DNA of 64,000 nt from Prorocentrum cordatum (GCA_963575745.1 CAUYUJ010012091.1:186001-250000); one strand, 5' to 3'; counted from the stretch's first letter, positions 49,050 through 58,850 are shown. The notes: a model not told the origin generated them from the sequence alone. Numbers and translations: made by a program.

Positions 49050-51158
49050 ATGCTCTGGGCCGCGCTCGCGCTGGCCGCGTGGCCGCTGGCGGCCAGCGCC
49101 GAGCAGCCCGGCGCGGCTGCCGGGTTCCTGGCGCGGCCTGGGCGAGGCGGTGGAGTCCCCGCGACAGGGCCCTGCTTGCCCGGGCTGTCAGCGGCCGCCA
49201 CTCCGCCCTCGGCCTCGGATTCCGGTGTTTGGGCCAGCGCTCCCGAGCCGCCGCCGGGTGCCGCCTCGACCGCGGCCGCCTCGAGCCGCCACCAGGAGCC
49301 GCCTCAACGACCCAGCCCGCAGCTGACAGCGCTGGGCGCAGAGGCGGGGGTAGACGCTCCCGATTCACCAGCGGGGGCAGTCTCGGCGGCGGCCCCCTCG
49401 GCAGGTGGCTCAAGCGACCCTTCTGCTTCTGGGCCGCCAGCCCCCTCGACGGGTGGCTGGAGCGGTCCGGTTACTCCTCCTGGGCCGCCACCGGACGCCG
49501 TCTCGACCACCAGCGACGACGTCCCAGCGTCGACATCGACGCCCTCCGCTCCTTCCGAATCGTCATTATCCACCACGGGAGCGGCGTATTCGACGAGCTC
49601 GGGACCCTCCACGCCGGCGCCCGTGTCGGAGCCGACGGCGGAGCCGGCGCTGGCGCCCACGCCATCCACCACTGGAGCGGCGTATTCGACGAGCTCGGGT
49701 CCCTCCACGCTGGCGCCCGTGTCGGAGCCGACGGCGGAGCCGGCGCTGGCGCCCACGCCATCCACCACTGGAGCGGCGTATTCGACGAGCTCGGGACCCT
49801 CGACGCCAGCGCCCGTGTCGGAGCCGACGGCGGAGCCGGCGCTGGCGCCCACGCCGTCCACCACTGGGGCGGTATATTCGACGAGCACGAGACCCTCCAC
49901 GCCGGCGCCCGTGTCGGAGCCGACGGCGGAGCCGGCGCTGGCGCCCACGCCGTCCACCACTGGGGCGGCGTATTCGACGAGCTCGGGACCCTCGACGCCG
50001 GCGCCCGTGTCGGAGCCGACGGCGGAGCCAGCGCTGGCGCCCACGCCATCCACCACTGGGGCGGCGTATTCGACGAGCTCGGGACCCTCCACGCTGGCGC
50101 CCGTGTCGGAGCCGACGGCGGAGCCGGCGCTGGCGCCCACGCCGTCCACCACTGGGGAGGCGTATTCGACGAGCTCGGGACCCTCCACGCCGGCGCCAGT
50201 GTCGGAGCCGACGGCGGAGCCGGCGCTGGCGCCCACGCCATCCACCACTGGAGCGCCGTATTCGACGAGCTCGGGACCCTCCACGCCGGCGCCCGTGTCG
50301 GAGCCGACGGCGGAGCCGGCGCTGGCGCCCACGCCGTCCACCATTGGGGCGGCGTATTCGACGAGCTCGGGTCCCTCCACGCCGGCGCCCGTGTCGGAGC
50401 CGACGGCGGAGCCGGCGCTGGCGCCCACGCCGTCCACCACTGGAGCGGCGTATTCGACGAGCTCGGGACCCTTCACGCCGGCGCCCGTGTCGGAGCCGAC
50501 GGCGGAGCCGGCGCTGGCGCCCACGCCGTCCACCACTGGGGCGGCGTATTCGACGAGCTCGGGTCCCTCCACGCCGGCGCCCGTATCGGAGCCGACGGCG
50601 GAGCCGGCGCTGGCGCCCACGCCATCCACCACTGGAGCGGCGTATTCGACGAGCTCGGGACCCTCGACGCCAGCGCCCGTGTCGGAGCCGACGGCGGAGC
50701 CGGCGCTGGCGCCCACGCCAGCGAGTTCGGGACCCTCCACGCCGGCACCCGTGCATGAGCCGACGGCAGAGCCAGCGTTGGTGCCCACGCCAGCACCAGC
50801 GCCCACGCCAGCGTCGTGTCTCGGTTTGGACAACCAGCATCTGCCTCTTGCAGAGGTAGGAGACTCCTGCTGTGGCGCACCAGGGCAGCAGGTGGTCTGT
50901 GGTCTCGGCGAGTCGTGCAACGACTCGACCGCGGCGCCTCGCTGCGACGCGCTGCCTTCGCCGACCTGCTCGACCGACCACGGCTCCGTGGTGGGCAGCC
51001 CTGGCTCGGCTTGCTGCGGCAACAGCGGCCACCAGATCGTGTGTGAGGCCAGCGCCGCCTGCGAATTCGTTCCCCTCGGGGACTGTTCTGTCTGCGCCGA
51101 CTGTGCCGACAGCCACGTCATCTGCTTCCCCCCGATCCCCAGGTGCGTCCCTGCCTGA
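49050..51158 (+). CDS. Secreted Ser/Thr/Pro-repeat protein with Cys-rich end
   Basis: ATG 49050 is preferred over the more upstream in-frame ATG (48899) because it follows the spliced-leader relic and opens a clear signal peptide, 'MLWAALALAAWPLAASAEQP'. The 702-residue product is then Pro/Ala/Ser-rich to about residue 170. It has about twelve copies of a 32-residue unit built from 'STTGAAYSTSSGPSTPAPVS' and 'EPTAEPALAPTP' (49566-50740), typical of heavily O-glycosylated mucin-like stalks. The C-terminal 110 residues are Cys-rich, with two related halves, 'GDSCCGAPGQQVVCG' and 'GSACCGNSGHQIVCE', followed by 'CSVCADC'. The gene has no introns in this span. It probably encodes a secreted or cell-surface protein; ligand unknown. 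The 96-bp DNA unit is so uniform that recent repeat homogenisation is likely. Confidence 0.75.
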   Translation: MLWAALALAAWPLAASAEQPGAAAGFLARPGRGGGVPATGPCLPGLSAAATPPSASDSGVWASAPEPPPGAASTAAASSRHQEPPQRPSPQLTALGAEAGVDAPDSPAGAVSAAAPSAGGSSDPSASGPPAPSTGGWSGPVTPPGPPPDAVSTTSDDVPASTSTPSAPSESSLSTTGAAYSTSSGPSTPAPVSEPTAEPALAPTPSTTGAAYSTSSGPSTLAPVSEPTAEPALAPTPSTTGAAYSTSSGPSTPAPVSEPTAEPALAPTPSTTGAVYSTSTRPSTPAPVSEPTAEPALAPTPSTTGAAYSTSSGPSTPAPVSEPTAEPALAPTPSTTGAAYSTSSGPSTLAPVSEPTAEPALAPTPSTTGEAYSTSSGPSTPAPVSEPTAEPALAPTPSTTGAPYSTSSGPSTPAPVSEPTAEPALAPTPSTIGAAYSTSSGPSTPAPVSEPTAEPALAPTPSTTGAAYSTSSGPFTPAPVSEPTAEPALAPTPSTTGAAYSTSSGPSTPAPVSEPTAEPALAPTPSTTGAAYSTSSGPSTPAPVSEPTAEPALAPTPASSGPSTPAPVHEPTAEPALVPTPAPAPTPASCLGLDNQHLPLAEVGDSCCGAPGQQVVCGLGESCNDSTAAPRCDALPSPTCSTDHGSVVGSPGSACCGNSGHQIVCEASAACEFVPLGDCSVCADCADSHVICFPPIPRCVPA
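49566..50740 (+). repeat. 96-bp coding minisatellite, about 12 copies
   Basis: Units of 96 bp differ by only a few bases, with recurring CC(A/G)TCCACCACTGGGGCG and TATTCGACGAGCTCGGGACC blocks. The unit lacks stop codons in several other frames on both strands, which produces long competing ORFs (for example 48962-50758 and 49304-51370 on the minus strand). Confidence 0.95.
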
Positions 51159-51683
51159 CGCGTCAGGGCGTCGGTGCGCCCAGCGAGCGGCTCCAGCGCC
51201 GCCCTCTTGCTCCCTCCTTTATCCTGCCCCCCCTCCTCCTCCTCCTCCTCCTCCTCCTCGTGGCCTTTGGCATGCCTTATGTGCCAGCGAGAAGCGCATG
51301 CGTGGTCGATCCGTGTAACTCGCACGTGCAGGAAGGCATCTTTTAGTGAGACGCCGCCTCCTAGTCGCACTCACATTCGTGCCCCCTCCCCGTGGCCCCG
51401 CCGCGGCAGATTGAGGGCGACCTGCTATCCAACTGCATGTCTTCAGCGCGCCGGCCGGCCGCCGCCCTCCAGAAGCGAGGGCTCGAGCGGCCACCGGCCG
51501 CCTCGAGCGTGCCGCGTACAGAGGCGCCCTCGGGCCTCTGGCCAGGGCGGGGCCGAAGGCCGCCGCCGCCGCCGCCGCCCGCGGGGGCCTGCGGCGCGCA
51601 AGGGCGCGCCGCCTGCGTGGCGCCTGGTGTCGGCTTACAGTGCATCGGCGCTCGGGTGTTGGGGACAAAATCAGCCACGCGCA
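51159..51683. other. No gene recognised
   Basis: CCTCCT triplets at about 51230-51260, then GC-rich sequence with GCCGCCGCCGCC at about 51558. Presumably 3' flank of the preceding gene. No poly-A or direct repeat marking a retrogene end was found. Confidence 0.4.
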
Positions 51684-51845
51684 GAGGGGGGTGGGGGGAG
51701 GGGGAAGGGCTCCTTAAACAGAAGCACCCCTGCTTCTTAGAAGGCGCGGGCCTCCTCTGTAGATGTAAGGCTGGCGCCTTCTAAGAAGCAGCCTCCTTCG
51801 AAGAAGCCCTCCCCCTCCCTCCACCCCCTTGTGCGCACCGCCAAA
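51684..51845. repeat. Short foldback repeat, family 'CTTCTGAGAAGCA', copy 2
   Basis: GGTGGGGGGAGGGGGAAGGG and CCCTCCCCCTCCCTCCACCC are inverted around CTTCTTAGAAGGCGC and GCCTTCTAAGAAGCAGCCTC palindromes. Related to 12525-12630. Confidence 0.6.
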
Positions 51846-51869
51846 AAAAGAAGTCTGGTCCGATCGGCG

Positions 51870-52345
51870 CCCTCTTGGGGCCCTCCTTGGGGCCTTGGGG
51901 GGGTGCCTGGAAGATCTCGCGGGGCCGTCGTGGCCCCCATGGCTCAACACGAAGAGGGTCCTCAATTCAGATCCTCTCCCCGGAGGCCCAACAAATTGCG
52001 TATTGGGGCCTGCTTGGGACGTTCTTGGAGCGTTGTTGGGCGCTCTTGGGGCCGTCTTGGGCCTCGCTTGGGGCTCTCTTGAGAGACATCCTGGGGCCGT
52101 CTTGAGACATCTGAGGCCCATCGGAAGCGCCACGGCGAGGATACAAAGGCACACTGACTGTTCATGGTTTGAAGGAGGTTGGCCTGGCGTTGGGGAGGGG
52201 GCCCTGAAAAGCCCGAAAGGCACCTTGGGCTGTCATGAAACCTTCCGGAGGCATGTCGGAGGCTATCTCGGGCCATTTTGTGAAGTATCGTGGGCCATCT
52301 TGGAGGCTATCCTGGGCTCTCTGAGGCCTGGTTTGATCCATCTTG
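51870..52345. repeat. CTTGGGGCC degenerate tandem repeat
   Basis: Repeated TCTTGGGGCC(G/C)T and GCTTGGG units of about 15-20 bp, continuing up to the next MITE. Confidence 0.6.
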
Positions 52346-52347
52346 GG

Positions 52348-52507
52348 TTAAGTCGGGCCTGTCCCTCTTAAGGAGGAACATTCAAAATAGTACAACAATA
52401 GTCTGGGGACGGAAACTTTTATGGAATTTATGATGAATTGGGGAGTATAGTTTGACTATATTCTCTTCCGTCCAAAATCCTCCTGTGGGGGGGCAGGCCC
52501 GACCTAA
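52348..52507. mobile_element. MITE family 'TTAGGTCGGGCCTG', copy 4 (160 bp, with duplication)
   Basis: Left TTAAGTCGGGCCTGTCCCTC, right GGGGGGGCAGGCCCGACCTA then A. ATCTTGGG is duplicated directly before (52340-52347) and after (52508-52515). Best-preserved member of the family. Confidence 0.85.
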
Positions 52508-52515
52508 ATCTTGGG

Positions 52516-52662
52516 CCATCTTGGACGCTCTACGCCTCCCCGCCCCCCGCCAGGCCCAGAGGAGGGGGCAGGGGGGGGCAAACCCGTCCCCTGAGCAGGG
52601 GGAGACGAGGGCTGTGGCAAGACGACAGTTTCGTTTGAGCCACCTACGCACAGAGGGTTGGT
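52516..52662. other. Left flank of copy C with a 50-bp direct repeat
   Basis: GCTGTGGCAAGACGACAGTT...CCACCTACGCACAGAGGGTT (52611-52660) is repeated at 52856-52908 on the other side of the element, with small gaps. Confidence 0.6.
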
Positions 52663-52856
52663 TCAGGCGATCGCAAACATGGATCAAGGGGGCGTGGGTT
52701 AGCGACGGGTCCCGTGTCCATGGGAAATTGCGGATTTCCGCCGCCGAGCGAGGCGGCACCAGCCGCATTTTGGGGAGGGCACCTCCCCCAATCCATGGAT
52801 TTGGCGACCGCGCGCCAAATCCATGGATCGCTAATCCAATGTTTGCGCGCCCCCGA
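52663..52856. mobile_element. Element 'GCAAACATGGAT', copy C
   Basis: Left TCAGGCGATCGCAAACATGG, right CCAATGTTTGCGCGCCCCCG then A. Interior nearly identical to copy B. Confidence 0.8.
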
Positions 52857-53136
52857 CTGTGGCAGAGGCAAGACGACATTTTTTTCAACCACCTACGCCC
52901 ATAGGGTCGGTGGGACTTGTAGGATCATCCTCGTGCCCATACGCCCGCAGCGTTTACGGTTGCTGCCCTCATTCCCTCCCTCTTTTCTCTTCTTGTTCCC
53001 CCCTCAGCCCACCCCCAGCCCGTGCCCGCACACGTGCCATAGCCTCTGTCGTCGTCGCCCTCACCTTTGATTTCGTTCTTTCGCGTTCAGTGCAGGCTAT
53101 TTCAACGCAGCCCCTGTGACAACCCGTGACAGCACG

Positions 53137-53877
53137 ATGGCTTCGGCGGCGGCGCGGCGGCAGATCTTCGCGATGGGCGAGCCGCTGCTGCGGCAGGCGC
53201 GCGGCGCCATAACTGTGCAGCTCTGGCGGAGGGCCGCGTGCATGGTGCATGCTTGCCTGCCCCGCCTCTCCGCCGACGAGGCGGCCGCCGCTCTCGCCCG
53301 CGGACGGGCAGCAGTACCCGTGGAGGAGCTCGGGCGAACGGCCGACGACGACGCCGCGGCGGACGACGACGCGGCGGGGCCTGCTGGCACGGCGGCCGAG
53401 GAGGCCGCAGGCGCGGCGGTGGGCCCGCGGCGGCAGTTCGTCAGCGCATGCGGCCTGGCCGGGCCCGGCGATGGCCGGCACAGCCACGGGCGTCGCCGAG
53501 GTCGTGGCCGCGTTCGAGGCGCTGGCCTGCGCGGCGGGCGCGGCGGGCGCAGCGGCTGGTCCCAGAGCCGCGGGTGGCGTCGCCGGCCTGGCAGAGGAGC
53601 TCGATTCCCCAGCCCTGGCTCAGGAGAGCCAGGGCCGGTGGCCGCGTCGGCTGGTGGGGTGGGCCTGGAGGCGAGCGCGGCGGCTGGCGGCGAGGTCCGG
53701 GGCGACGTTGCCGGCCTGGCGGGGGCGCTCGCGGGGCTAGCTGGAGCGGCTGCCGGCGCGGAGCCCGGCCTGGGCGCTGCAGGCGAGGCCCCCGCCGGGC
53801 GCTCGCGGTGTCGGTTCGCGGCCTTGCGGCTCGTCTACGGACGCGGCCCGCAGCGAGAGCCGTCGCGAGCGGGTTGA
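53137..53877 (+). CDS. Hypothetical Ala/Arg-rich frame
   Basis: ATG 53137 opens 247 codons: 'MASAAARRQIFAMGEPLLRQ', 'LWRRAACMVHACLPRLSADE' and 'AAAALARGRAAVPVEELGR' look coding, with a helical N-terminal part. After about residue 110 the sequence becomes low-complexity Gly/Arg. A more protein-like Ala/Val-rich continuation ('GVAEVVAAFEALACAAGAAG') is in another frame from 53473, suggesting a frameshift. A pyrimidine tract and several AGs (53008-53100) could be a splice acceptor. No family was recognised; the very high GC allows long chance frames. Confidence 0.3.
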   Translation: MASAAARRQIFAMGEPLLRQARGAITVQLWRRAACMVHACLPRLSADEAAAALARGRAAVPVEELGRTADDDAAADDDAAGPAGTAAEEAAGAAVGPRRQFVSACGLAGPGDGRHSHGRRRGRGRVRGAGLRGGRGGRSGWSQSRGWRRRPGRGARFPSPGSGEPGPVAASAGGVGLEASAAAGGEVRGDVAGLAGALAGLAGAAAGAEPGLGAAGEAPAGRSRCRFAALRLVYGRGPQREPSRAG

Positions 53878-54279
53878 CGGCGGTGCTGGGCCAGCACCCA
53901 TGCTGGTTTCGCCAATGACGCCTGTTGACGCGACCGTTCTTCTTGGGGGAAAGACAAGACCGCTGAGGCAGAGGGCTTAAACGTGTCGTGCACCAACTTC
54001 TCGAGACTAGAAGAGCGCAGTGCGATTGCTCGACTTGCGACTGAGCGCAGGGCAGCGCACTACATGAGTACATACACTGCACCGAACAGGAAAGGTTGGG
54101 TTAGGAGGCGTCCATATTTACGAGGGTTTGGATTACGACGAGACCAAGCAATGAGCTAGACGACCGGAGCGTCAAGGCGCATACGTGTTGTTTCGTGCAT
54201 GCGGTGATGCAGTAGCGCAGGCTAGTTCTCACATTGTCAGCGCTGGTGCTCTGCAGCGCACGCACTCCACCAAAATAGT
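53878..54279. other. No gene recognised
   Basis: Moderate-GC sequence between the hypothetical Ala/Arg-rich frame and the decayed ORF. Nothing recognised. Confidence 0.35.
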
Positions 54280-55003
54280 ACAGACCAGCGGGGAGCGCGA
54301 TGTTATTTCGGAAAACCGGTCTGCATCTGATGGTGTCGTTTGGCATTACCTGTTGCCTCCAATCCAAGGCGCGCGGCACTGTCGAGCGTTACGTAAATTG
54401 TTTGGGCGAATGCCGATGGCCTCAGGAAGATGAAGTTGCGCAGCTGTTCGAACGTCGCCAACGCTTTCCAATGGCAGACGGAGATGGGGCCGTCGAGAAT
54501 GCCGAGAGAGCAATCGAACCAGCTTCCATTCGAGCGAAGTGCCAGGCGCACAATGTTGCAAACATGTTCACGTATGTTTTTTCTTCCCTGGAGGAACTGG
54601 GTGTTGTTCATCATACATGTATTGATCAGCCTGCGCGGTCCGAGTTCTATGAATGGATTTAGGTCGCACTTCGCGCGGCCCATCGAGGACGATCTTACTT
54701 CCTTTCTGGCGAGGAGCCGCCATCCCAGAAGTTGACCTACATGGAGGAGTTGCTGCAAGCATTTCTACCGCCTACGTCGTACACCAGCAGGATCAAGCGA
54801 GCGATTGCTATATCAATAGGCGACGGGGAGCTGTGGCGGGGCAAGGTGGTGCACTATTGCACTGGCTGGCTGCTGCACGGTCGGCGACCACCTGCGCCAA
54901 CAAACTGAAGAACCTATTCGTGCCCGTTCTCGCTGACACCGTGCCCCAGAATGGCCACGACATAGGCTTGTCCGATCTTGCGAGTCCCATCTTACACTAG
55001 TGG
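54280..55003 (+). pseudogene. Decayed ORF of unknown, probably high-copy, family
   Basis: One plus-strand frame (54300-54900) is protein-like through a single TAG at 54660-54662: 'KCQAHNVANMFTYVFSSLEE', 'LGVVHHTCIDQPARSEFYEW', stop, then 'RSYFLSGEEPPSQKLTYMEE', 'LLQAFLPPTSYTSRIKRAIA' and 'IGDGELWRGKVVHYC'. At about 54885 the sense continues in another frame as 'KLKNLFVPVLADTVPQNGHD' and 'IGLSDLASPILH'. One stop and one frameshift make it a pseudogene. The text resembles dispersed dinoflagellate sequences I have a general impression of, but I cannot name a domain or function. Confidence 0.5.
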
Positions 55004-55035
55004 CCCTCGTTTTTTTGGGGGGCGTGGGCACCTCC

Positions 55036-55114
55036 GAATACACGCACATACACACACCTACACACACCCACGCCAACACACACACACACACACACACACG
55101 CACGCACGCCGTGC

Positions 55115-55159
<45 letters not shown>

Positions 55160-55161
55160 TG

Positions 55162-55192
<31 letters not shown>

Positions 55193-55635
55193 ACGCACAC
55201 GCACACGCACGAGCACACGCACACGCACACGCACACGCACACGCACACGCACACGCACACGCACACGCACACGCGCAGGCGCACGCGCACGCACGCACGC
55301 ACGCACGCACCCGCACACACACACACACACACGCACACGCACACGCACACGCACACGCACACGCACACGCACACACGCACACACGCACACACGCACACGC
55401 ACACGCACACGCACACGCACACGCACACGCACACGCACACGCACACGCACACGCACACGCACACGCACACGCACACGCACACGCACACGCACACGCACGC
55501 ACACGCACACGCACACGCACACGCACACGCACACGCACACGCACACGCACACGCACACGCACACGCACACGCACACGCACACGCACACGCACACACACGC
55601 ACGCGCACGCACACGCACACACACACACACCACAC
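55036..55635. repeat. (ACACGC)n / (CA)n tract, 600 bp
   Basis: Almost pure ACACGC hexamers with blocks of (CA)n and (CGCA)n. Strictly alternating pyrimidine-purine over most of its length, so prone to form Z-DNA. All frames are open, giving spurious His/Thr and Val/Cys ORFs on both strands. Confidence 0.95.
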
Positions 55636-57179
55636 ATTCCCACACACGTATGCATCTGTTTCACCAGTATTTGTTCCTGGGCGCCCATTTTAAAAAGCCC
55701 GTGTCCGCCTGTAGGCTATGCTTCCCTCACTGTTACCTCCCGCGCTACAGTACCTCCCCATGCACCTAATCGAGTTGCTGTCCCATTTGTCCAGCAAGGA
55801 CAAGGGTATCTGCGGTGGGGTCCGAGGACCTAGGTAAGATGAGCGGGGCGGGAGGTTGCAGCGCATACCCCTTTGTTCATGGCGCTGCTATCTCCCAGCT
55901 TTCGGCGCTTACACGGGACAGCCGATTGAGACTTCCAGAATTCCAGTGTTCTGGCTTCCGACCCTCTTCCTCCTCCCTCCTCCAGGTGGAAGCAGCAGCT
56001 GAATTGTCCAAACCAGCCTTGGATGAACTATGCCAAGGCTTCTGCGGCGCAGTCTCACTAAGAGCAGAACGTTTCACCAATGTCACGCTTGATACTCCCA
56101 CAGGACCCGGCATTGCGCGGCTCATCGGGGGCATGACGTCGACCATGATGTTGTGCCCGGTGTTGCCACCGCAAGCATGATGCTTGACGCGCTGGGGAAC
56201 ATCAGCCACAAAAGCGGCCACATAGACCCCAAATGAGGCATCCAAGCTGCCCAAGGGAGAAGTTGAAGACGGCCGACAAGGGGCGCAGCAGCTGCCGCAG
56301 TCCCCGCCGGCGGGGCTGGCCGCTCCACCAGTTTCGGGCGCGGCCCGTCCCCCTTAGCGGCCCTCGCCCCTCTCGGCCCGAACGGAAGGGGGGGATAGGG
56401 AAAGGGAGGCTACGAAATCTGCTGCATGCAGCTGGTTTCGGCCCCGCCGCCGTGTCCATTTCTCGATACATGGGCGCTTCCCGGCGCCAGGAGGCGCCGG
56501 GAAAATCAGCTACGCAAGCTGGTTCTCAAACCCCCCCTTTGCGATCCCCCCCTTTCGCCCGGGCGGACCCTCCGCCCTCCTGCGGCCGCCCTCCTTGTCA
56601 TCTGCCCCTTTTCCTGCAGTGTGGCACGCTTCGCTCAACGGTGTCCCCGTTCATGTAGCTTTTGCGCCGGCGCAGTTACTCTGCCTGGCCGCCGACGCAG
56701 AAAGTCTCTCCTATGATTGAATATCACAGGTGCTTCGGCGGAGGCTAAGCGGACCAGTGGCCTCCATATCCGCGCTCATGATGTGGGCGACAGGACCCCA
56801 AAGAGGGAACATTTGGAGAAGTTTGGAGTGAAGGTTGGCCATGGGTGTGCGAGCGACGGGACCCGGTAGTTGAACTTCTGCGTGAAACACCTCGGACGTG
56901 CTGGGGTTGCACTAGGAGGGCTATTTGGGGAAGAGACGACACGGATGCAGCGATGCCTTCGGAAGACAGCGTTCGGCGCAGCAGCTTGCCTCTCTAGGAG
57001 CTACAAGCCTTGGGCAGCAGCTGCTCGCAATGTTGTGGCACTCGCGGCCGCCCGTAACCCCAGGCTCGGTTCAGTGTTCTGGCGATCGCTGTTGGCATTC
57101 AGCGGCAAGGAAAAGTTCGGACTGTCGAAGCGCACGAGGCTCGCCTTCCTCCGACACATCGCGCGCGACACCCTCTTCG
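55636..57179. other. No gene recognised
   Basis: A segment at 56414-56450 (AAATCTGCTGCATGCAGCTG, then GTTTCGGCC) also occurs at about 26858-26885, so part of this region is repetitive. Frames in 56870-57180 and elsewhere lack recognisable domains. Confidence 0.35.
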
Positions 57180-57460
57180 TATCTATCCTCACTTCGTCCT
57201 CGTCCTTATCTCCCTCATCCTCTGTCTCCTCGCCTTTCTCGCCCTCCTCTTCCTTTTCCTCCTCACCCTCCTGATCCTCCTCCTCCGCCTCCTCCTCCTC
57301 TTTCTTCCCCTCCTCCTCTTTTTCTCCTCCTCATCTTCCTCCTCCTCCCTCGCCTCCCCTTCAACCTCCTCATCGATATTCCCCTTCTCCTTCTCTTCCT
57401 CGTCCTCCCTCCCTCCTTCCCTCCCTCTTCCTCGACCTCCTGCTCTTCATCCTCCTCGAT
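57180..57460. repeat. (TCC)n-rich tract
   Basis: About 280 bp of TCC/CTT-type pyrimidine triplets with interruptions. Confidence 0.85.
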
Positions 57461-57629
57461 GCGCGGGCCCCTTCCGATTGGGTGCCAGGGGGGCTGGTCG
57501 CTGACGCTGGCGGGCCTGCACGTCGTCTGCTTCGTCGTCGTCTCGAGCCTCGAGGATCGATCTTCGGGACATGTTCCTCGGCTTCGGGCTCCCATGGCCG
57601 TTTTTGCCCTGAGCCGTTTTTGATTATCT

Positions 57630-58450
57630 CGGCGGCCCGTGGCGGCCTCTAGGGGCCGGAACTCCTTACAACTTGGCCGTCGAAGCTGTTTTGGTGATTC
57701 TTCTCGCTTCGCGGGGTGCACGTCCGGAGCACATGCTGTCCAGTCGTTGTGGGGCTTGATGGGAGCCTCTTGGGGCATCTTGGAAGCCTCTTGAGAGCGT
57801 ATTGGGGCATCCTGGGGGCTTGTTTGGGGCCTCTCGCGGCTTTTTGGGGCGTCTTGGGCCAAGATTCCAATCGATGTGTACAGTGCGCAGGCGGAGATTA
57901 CGTGCAGCCCAGTCGTTGCGGGGAGTCCTGGGCGCCTGTGGGGGGGGCCTTTGGGAGGCTTCCTCAGGGCCTCGCCGGGGTTTCTTGGAATCCTCTTGGG
58001 TCTTTCGGCCCCTTTGGCGCGTCTTGGTCCGTTTTGGGGCTCTCTTGGGCCGCGCGGTCCCTTCAGAGGCAGAAGGCAACGCCAAGTTCAAGCTCCGATG
58101 AGCATAGCAACAACGTGCCATTCTTATACAATTCCGCGGGCCTTTTGGTGGTATCTTAGGACCTCCTGGGAGCCTCGTGCGGGCCTCTTGGAAGCCTCGT
58201 GGGGGCCGGCTGATGGGCTTCCTGAGGGCCTCTTGGGAGCCGCTTGGGGCGTCTTGTGCCGTCTTGGGGCGCGTTTGCGCCATTTCGCCTTATTGGGAGG
58301 CCGTCCAGCGGGCCTCTCGCGGCCGCCGTGGGGCCATCTTGGGCCCCTCTTTCGGGGCCACTTGGACCTTCTTTGGGGCCCCTTTTGGCCGTCTTGGGCC
58401 GTCATGAGGCCCTCTACGGGTTTCTTGGGCCGTCTTGGGACCATCTTGGA
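57630..58450. repeat. CCTCTTGGGG degenerate tandem repeat, largest array
   Basis: About 800 bp of GGGGCCTCTTGGG and CGTCTTGGGCC units of 15-20 bp, interrupted at 57868-57945 and 58060-58135 by unique sequence. Confidence 0.65.
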
Positions 58451-58850
58451 GGCTATCGTGTAAGACGTCTTATGCAACAGATGAGCATTTTGCCAGAGAC
58501 ATTCTCGCGCAACGGGGATGTCTCGGGCGAAATCTGAGACATCTTCTCCAGCTCGCGATATGTGGGGTCGTATAGTGTTCCGCCCGAGACATGCTCGGAT
58601 AATGGGGATGTTGAGATCGCTGGCTGAATTTTCGGAACTTCAAATATTGTAGTTTCGCCTGCGACATCTTTGGAAACACGGGATGCGCCAAGAGCTGGTT
58701 TGAGACCCAAGATGGCCTAATGAGCGAAGGTGTTGAAAACAACGCATGGTTCGTACCACTTATGTTTAAACGTAAGCGTTTCGCTCGAGACAGCCCCCTA
58801 AAAATACCTTCGGAGGGGTCCTCGAATTCATCAGATCATGATGGGGATGT
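58451..58850. repeat. GAGACAT-type repeats
   Basis: GCCAGAGACATTCTCGCGCA, CCCGAGACATGCTCGGATAA and TTTCGCCTGCGACATCTTTG with GATGTTGAGATCGCTGGC match blocks at 45110-45330 in the same order. Confidence 0.55.

Noticed and set aside
49304-51370. 688-codon minus-strand frame antisense to the secreted repeat protein
   Set aside because: It exists because the 96-bp unit lacks stops on that strand; it has no signal peptide, domain or SL, while the sense frame has all three landmarks.
54978-55833. Four long His/Thr and Val/Cys frames over the ACACGC tract
   Set aside because: Pure repeat translation with no unique protein sequence.
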